64,000 bases of DNA from Escherichia coli (GTDB taxonomy: Bacteria > Pseudomonadota > Gammaproteobacteria > Enterobacterales > Enterobacteriaceae): the NCBI RefSeq assembly GCF_036503815.1, contig NZ_AP027764.1, positions 1,302,001 through 1,366,000 of the forward strand, written 5' to 3'. Numbering within the stretch: position 1 is the stretch's first letter; every line of letters begins with the position of its first letter. Made by a program: the position numbers and the translations under genes. The notes under the pieces were generated by a model that did not search any database, had not been told where the DNA came from, and saw only the letters and a list, made by a program, of their open reading frames with translations. This document shows, piece after piece, positions 60,491-64,000 of the stretch.

Positions 60491-61705
60491 ATGAAATTAC
60501 CGATTTATCTCGACTACTCCGCAACCACGCCGGTGGACCCGCGTGTTGCCGAGAAAATGATGCAGTTTATGACGATGGACGGAACCTTTGGTAACCCGGC
60601 CTCCCGTTCTCACCGTTTCGGCTGGCAGGCTGAAGAAGCGGTAGATATCGCTCGTAATCAGATTGCCGATCTGGTTGGCGCTGATCCGCGTGAAATCGTC
60701 TTTACCTCTGGTGCTACCGAATCTGACAACCTGGCGATCAAAGGTGCTGCTAACTTTTATCAGAAAAAAGGCAAGCACATCATCACCAGCAAAACCGAAC
60801 ACAAAGCGGTACTGGATACCTGCCGTCAGCTGGAGCGCGAAGGTTTTGAAGTCACTTACCTGGCACCGCAGCGTAACGGTATTATCGACCTGAAAGAACT
60901 CGAAGCAGCGATGCGTGATGACACCATCCTTGTTTCCATCATGCACGTAAATAACGAAATCGGCGTGGTGCAGGATATCGCGGCTATCGGTGAAATGTGC
61001 CGTGCTCGTGGCATTATCTATCACGTTGATGCAACCCAGAGCGTGGGCAAACTGCCTATCGACCTGAGCCAGTTGAAAGTTGACCTGATGTCTTTCTCCG
61101 GTCACAAAATCTACGGCCCGAAAGGTATCGGTGCGCTGTATGTGCGTCGTAAACCGCGCGTACGTATCGAAGCACAAATGCACGGCGGCGGTCACGAGCG
61201 CGGTATGCGTTCCGGTACTCTGCCTGTTCACCAGATCGTCGGGATGGGCGAAGCCTATCGCATCGCAAAAGAAGAGATGGCGACCGAGATGGAACGTTTG
61301 CGCGGCCTGCGTAACCGTCTGTGGAACGGCATCAAAGATATCGAAGAAGTTTACCTGAACGGTGACCTGGAACACGGTGCGCCGAACATTCTCAACGTCA
61401 GCTTTAATTACGTTGAAGGTGAGTCGCTGATTATGGCGCTGAAAGACCTTGCGGTTTCTTCCGGTTCTGCCTGTACGTCAGCAAGCCTCGAACCGTCCTA
61501 CGTGCTGCGCGCGCTGGGGCTGAACGATGAGCTGGCACATAGCTCTATCCGTTTCTCTTTAGGTCGTTTTACTACTGAAGAAGAGATCGACTACACCATC
61601 GAGTTAGTTCGTAAATCCATCGGTCGTCTGCGTGACCTTTCTCCGCTGTGGGAAATGTACAAGCAGGGCGTGGATCTGAACAGCATCGAATGGGCACATC
61701 ATTAA
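60491..61705 (+). CDS. iscS: Cysteine desulfurase IscS
   Basis: 404 aa class V aminotransferase fold. PLP lysine K206 is in SFSGHKIYGPKG, and the sulfur-carrying C328 in SSGSACTSAS. It supplies sulfur for Fe-S clusters, thiamine, molybdopterin and tRNA thiolation. The frame opens at 60467; MKLPIYLDYSATTP at 60491 is the standard start. The 113 nt between the ERIC end and this start match the usual iscR-iscS spacer, where RyhB is known to pair near the ribosome site. Confidence 0.97.
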   Translation: MKLPIYLDYSATTPVDPRVAEKMMQFMTMDGTFGNPASRSHRFGWQAEEAVDIARNQIADLVGADPREIVFTSGATESDNLAIKGAANFYQKKGKHIITSKTEHKAVLDTCRQLEREGFEVTYLAPQRNGIIDLKELEAAMRDDTILVSIMHVNNEIGVVQDIAAIGEMCRARGIIYHVDATQSVGKLPIDLSQLKVDLMSFSGHKIYGPKGIGALYVRRKPRVRIEAQMHGGGHERGMRSGTLPVHQIVGMGEAYRIAKEEMATEMERLRGLRNRLWNGIKDIEEVYLNGDLEHGAPNILNVSFNYVEGESLIMALKDLAVSSGSACTSASLEPSYVLRALGLNDELAHSSIRFSLGRFTTEEEIDYTIELVRKSIGRLRDLSPLWEMYKQGVDLNSIEWAHH

Positions 61706-61732
61706 TCGGTATCGGAATCAGGAGAATTTATA

Positions 61733-62119
61733 ATGGCTTACAGCGAAAAAGTTATCGATCATTACGAGAATCCGCGTAACGTGGGTTCCTTCGACAACAA
61801 CGACGAGAACGTGGGCAGCGGCATGGTGGGTGCACCGGCCTGTGGCGACGTGATGAAGTTGCAGATTAAAGTCAACGATGAAGGTATCATTGAAGACGCG
61901 CGTTTTAAAACTTACGGCTGCGGTTCCGCTATCGCTTCCAGCTCCCTGGTCACCGAATGGGTGAAAGGGAAGTCTCTCGACGAAGCACAGGCGATCAAAA
62001 ACACCGATATTGCTGAAGAACTTGAACTGCCGCCGGTGAAAATTCACTGTTCTATTCTGGCAGAAGACGCGATCAAAGCCGCCATTGCGGACTATAAAAG
62101 CAAACGTGAAGCAAAATAA
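61733..62119 (+). CDS. iscU: IscU, Fe-S cluster scaffold
   Basis: 128 aa. Cluster cysteines C37, C63 and C106, D39, and H105 are present. The HscA-recognition motif LPPVK is at 99-103. IscS delivers sulfur to IscU, and HscA/HscB release the cluster. RBS AGGAGAATTTATA. Confidence 0.97.
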   Translation: MAYSEKVIDHYENPRNVGSFDNNDENVGSGMVGAPACGDVMKLQIKVNDEGIIEDARFKTYGCGSAIASSSLVTEWVKGKSLDEAQAIKNTDIAEELELPPVKIHCSILAEDAIKAAIADYKSKREAK

Positions 62120-62135
62120 GAGTTGAGGTTTGGTT

Positions 62136-62459
62136 ATGTCGATTACACTGAGCGACAGTGCAGCAGCGCGAGTAAATACCTTTCTGGCTAACCGCGGCAA
62201 AGGGTTTGGCCTGCGTCTGGGTGTGAGAACCTCCGGATGTTCAGGTATGGCTTATGTACTGGAATTTGTTGACGAACCGACGCCGGAAGACATCGTGTTT
62301 GAAGACAAAGGCGTGAAAGTCGTGGTCGATGGCAAAAGCCTGCAATTTCTGGACGGTACGCAACTGGATTTCGTAAAAGAAGGCCTGAACGAAGGGTTTA
62401 AATTTACCAACCCGAACGTCAAAGATGAGTGTGGTTGCGGCGAAAGCTTCCACGTTTGA
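62136..62459 (+). CDS. iscA: IscA, A-type Fe-S carrier
   Basis: 107 aa. Ligand cysteines C35, C99 and C101 (RTSGCSGMAY; DECGCGESF). It passes clusters or iron to target proteins under aerobic conditions. The frame opens two codons upstream at 62130; MSITLSDSAAARV at 62136 is chosen for the GAGGTTTGGTT spacing. The stop is followed by an intra-operon hairpin. Confidence 0.95.
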   Translation: MSITLSDSAAARVNTFLANRGKGFGLRLGVRTSGCSGMAYVLEFVDEPTPEDIVFEDKGVKVVVDGKSLQFLDGTQLDFVKEGLNEGFKFTNPNVKDECGCGESFHV

Positions 62460-62472
62460 TGCGCATACCGAT

Positions 62473-62510
62473 AACCCCACCGTGGTCAGCTGCGCGTGGG
62501 GTTTGTTTTA
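62473..62510 (+). terminator. Hairpin with T-rich tail between iscA and hscB
   Basis: AACCCCAC...GTGGGGTT (62473-62480 with 62496-62503) followed by TGTTTTA. It looks like an attenuating terminator inside the isc operon, which would lower hscBA-fdx expression relative to iscRSUA. Confidence 0.65.
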
Positions 62511-62554
62511 CCTGATTCGTCGTTATTGCGGCGGATCGCAGCCCTGAGAATGTT

Positions 62555-63070
62555 ATGGATTACTTCACCCTCTTTGGCTTGCCTGCCCGTTATCAACTCG
62601 ATACCCAGGCACTGAGCCTGCGTTTTCAGGATCTACAACGTCAGTATCATCCTGATAAATTCGCCAGCGGAAGCCAGGCGGAACAACTCGCCGCCGTACA
62701 GCAATCTGCAACCATTAACCAGGCCTGGCAAACGCTGCGTCATCCGTTAATGCGCGCGGAATATTTACTTTCTTTGCACGGTTTTGATCTCGCCAGCGAG
62801 CAGCATACTGTGCGCGACACCACGTTCCTGATGGAACAGCTGGAGCTGCGCGAAGAACTGGACGAGATCGAACAGGCGAAAGATGAAGCACGGCTGGAAA
62901 GCTTTATCAAACGTGTGAAAAAGATGTTTGATACCCGCCATCAGTTGATGGTTGAACAGTTAGACAACGAGACGTGGGACGCAGCGGCGGATACCGTGCG
63001 TAAGCTGCGTTTTCTCGATAAACTGCGAAGCAGTGCCGAACAACTCGAAGAAAAACTGCTCGATTTTTAA
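62555..63070 (+). CDS. hscB: HscB, J-domain co-chaperone
   Basis: 171 aa. The N-terminal J domain carries HPD at 32-34 (QYHPDKFAS). The C-terminal three-helix part (about 80-171) binds IscU. It delivers IscU to HscA and stimulates its ATPase. RBS is weak (GAGAATGTT). 16 nt separate it from hscA. Confidence 0.96.
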   Translation: MDYFTLFGLPARYQLDTQALSLRFQDLQRQYHPDKFASGSQAEQLAAVQQSATINQAWQTLRHPLMRAEYLLSLHGFDLASEQHTVRDTTFLMEQLELREELDEIEQAKDEARLESFIKRVKKMFDTRHQLMVEQLDNETWDAAADTVRKLRFLDKLRSSAEQLEEKLLDF

Positions 63071-63086
63071 TTTCTGGAAGCTAAAC

Positions 63087-64000
63087 ATGGCCTTATTACA
63101 AATTAGTGAACCTGGTTTGAGTGCTGCGCCGCATCAGCGTCGTCTGGCGGCCGGTATCGACCTGGGCACAACCAACTCGCTGGTGGCGACAGTACGCAGC
63201 GGTCAGGCCGAAACGTTAGCCGACCATGAAGGCCGTCACCTGCTGCCCTCTGTTGTTCACTATCAACAGCAGGGGCATTCGGTGGGTTATGACGCGCGCA
63301 CTAATGCAGCGCTTGACACCGCCAACACCATTAGTTCTGTTAAACGCCTGATGGGGCGCTCGCTGGCTGATATCCAGCAACGCTACCCGCATTTGCCTTA
63401 TCAATTCCAGGCCAGCGAAAACGGCTTGCCGATGATTGAAACAGCAGCGGGATTGCTGAATCCGGTGCGCGTTTCTGCGGACATCCTCAAAGCACTGGCG
63501 GCGCGGGCAACTGAAGCCCTGGCAGGCGACTTGGATGGTGTCGTTATCACCGTTCCGGCGTACTTTGACGATGCCCAGCGTCAGGGCACCAAAGACGCGG
63601 CGCGTCTGGCTGGGCTGCATGTTCTGCGCTTGCTCAACGAACCGACCGCTGCGGCTATCGCCTACGGACTGGACTCCGGTCAGGAAGGCGTGATCGCTGT
63701 TTATGACCTCGGTGGCGGGACGTTTGATATTTCCATTCTTCGCTTAAGTCGCGGCGTGTTCGAAGTGCTGGCGACCGGCGGTGATTCCGCGCTCGGCGGC
63801 GATGACTTTGACCATCTGTTAGCAGATTACATTCGCGAACAGGCGGGCATTCCTGACCGTAGCGATAACCGCGTTCAGCGTGAACTGCTGGATGCCGCCA
63901 TTGCGGCCAAAATCGCGCTGAGCGATGCGGACTCTGTGACCGTGAATGTTGCGGGCTGGCAGGGTGAAATCAGCCGTGAACAATTCAACGAACTGATCGC
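63087..64000 (+). CDS. hscA: HscA, Hsp70-type chaperone, N-terminal part (runs off the right edge)
   Basis: 304 complete codons of a protein of about 616 aa. The actin-like ATPase signature is complete: GIDLGTTNS (about residues 23-31), VITVPAYFDDAQRQ, VYDLGGGTFDISI and the adenosine-site LLNEPTAAAIAYGL. It drives cluster release from IscU in an ATP-dependent way with HscB. The substrate-binding domain is off-window. Confidence 0.96.
   Translation, partial: MALLQISEPGLSAAPHQRRLAAGIDLGTTNSLVATVRSGQAETLADHEGRHLLPSVVHYQQQGHSVGYDARTNAALDTANTISSVKRLMGRSLADIQQRYPHLPYQFQASENGLPMIETAAGLLNPVRVSADILKALAARATEALAGDLDGVVITVPAYFDDAQRQGTKDAARLAGLHVLRLLNEPTAAAIAYGLDSGQEGVIAVYDLGGGTFDISILRLSRGVFEVLATGGDSALGGDDFDHLLADYIREQAGIPDRSDNRVQRELLDAAIAAKIALSDADSVTVNVAGWQGEISREQFNELI

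Noticed and set aside
60497..61375. 292-codon open frame antisense to iscS
   Set aside because: Same cause as the glyA shadow; iscS is intact on the plus strand.

Overview
The window is a 64 kb piece of an Escherichia coli chromosome. Almost every protein matches, in length and sequence, a K-12 gene as I remember it, and the gene order is that of the patZ-rpoE-purL-glyA-hca-isc interval. Scattered substitutions in many proteins, an IS621 insertion and an ERIC element in the isc operon suggest a strain other than K-12. Naming rests on recognition and motif reading; no database was searched. No CRISPR array, prophage, rRNA or tRNA was seen. Every chromosomal gene is intact except the two cut by the window edges (patZ on the left, hscA on the right).

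Layout. 1-5.4 kb: protein and RNA modification and stress genes (patZ, tapT, trxC, yfiF, ung, grcA, eamB). 5.4-9.2 kb: yfiE and srmB converge on a BIME (paired REP) that is split by a complete IS110-family element, IS621, with a DEDD recombinase and a non-coding bridge RNA. 9.3-22 kb: trmN6 and nadB, then the envelope-stress operon rseD-rpoE-rseA-rseB-rseC, lepA-lepB, the RNase III-autoregulated rnc-era-recO-pdxJ-acpS operon, and the shoB/ohsC type I toxin-antitoxin pair. 22-35 kb: yfhL, yfhH, pgpC, tadA, mltF, purL, the sRNA glmY, the glrK-qseG-glrR operon that activates glmY, and glnB. 35-38 kb: hmp and glyA. 38-48.3 kb: the uncharacterised sugar locus yphH / yphGFEDCB, then yphA. 48.8-55.4 kb: the 3-phenylpropionate/cinnamate dioxygenase cluster hcaEFCBD with hcaR and hcaT. 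55.4-64 kb: csiE, yfhR, suhB, trmJ and the iron-sulfur operon iscRSUA-hscBA.

How the parts work together. RpoE, RseA, RseB and RseC form the sigma-E switch, and a sigma-E promoter lies inside the leader gene rseD. GlrK/QseG/GlrR control glmY through three palindromic sites upstream of a sigma-54-type promoter. The isc genes make Fe-S clusters and are repressed by IscR at two sites upstream of iscR; a 127-bp ERIC element sits between iscR and iscS. The yph genes encode a complete ABC sugar importer with a dehydrogenase, an aldose epimerase, a large TPR protein and a ROK repressor, substrate unknown.

The most striking object is IS621. From the sequence alone one can fold the bridge RNA, find its two target guides and two donor guides, pair them with the flanking REP DNA and with the element ends, and rebuild the empty BIME. 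The two ends, if joined in a circle, create a TTGCAG-17-TATTAT promoter for the bridge RNA. The bridge-RNA mechanism is already published for IS621, so it is a known system; what is particular here is this copy and its site.
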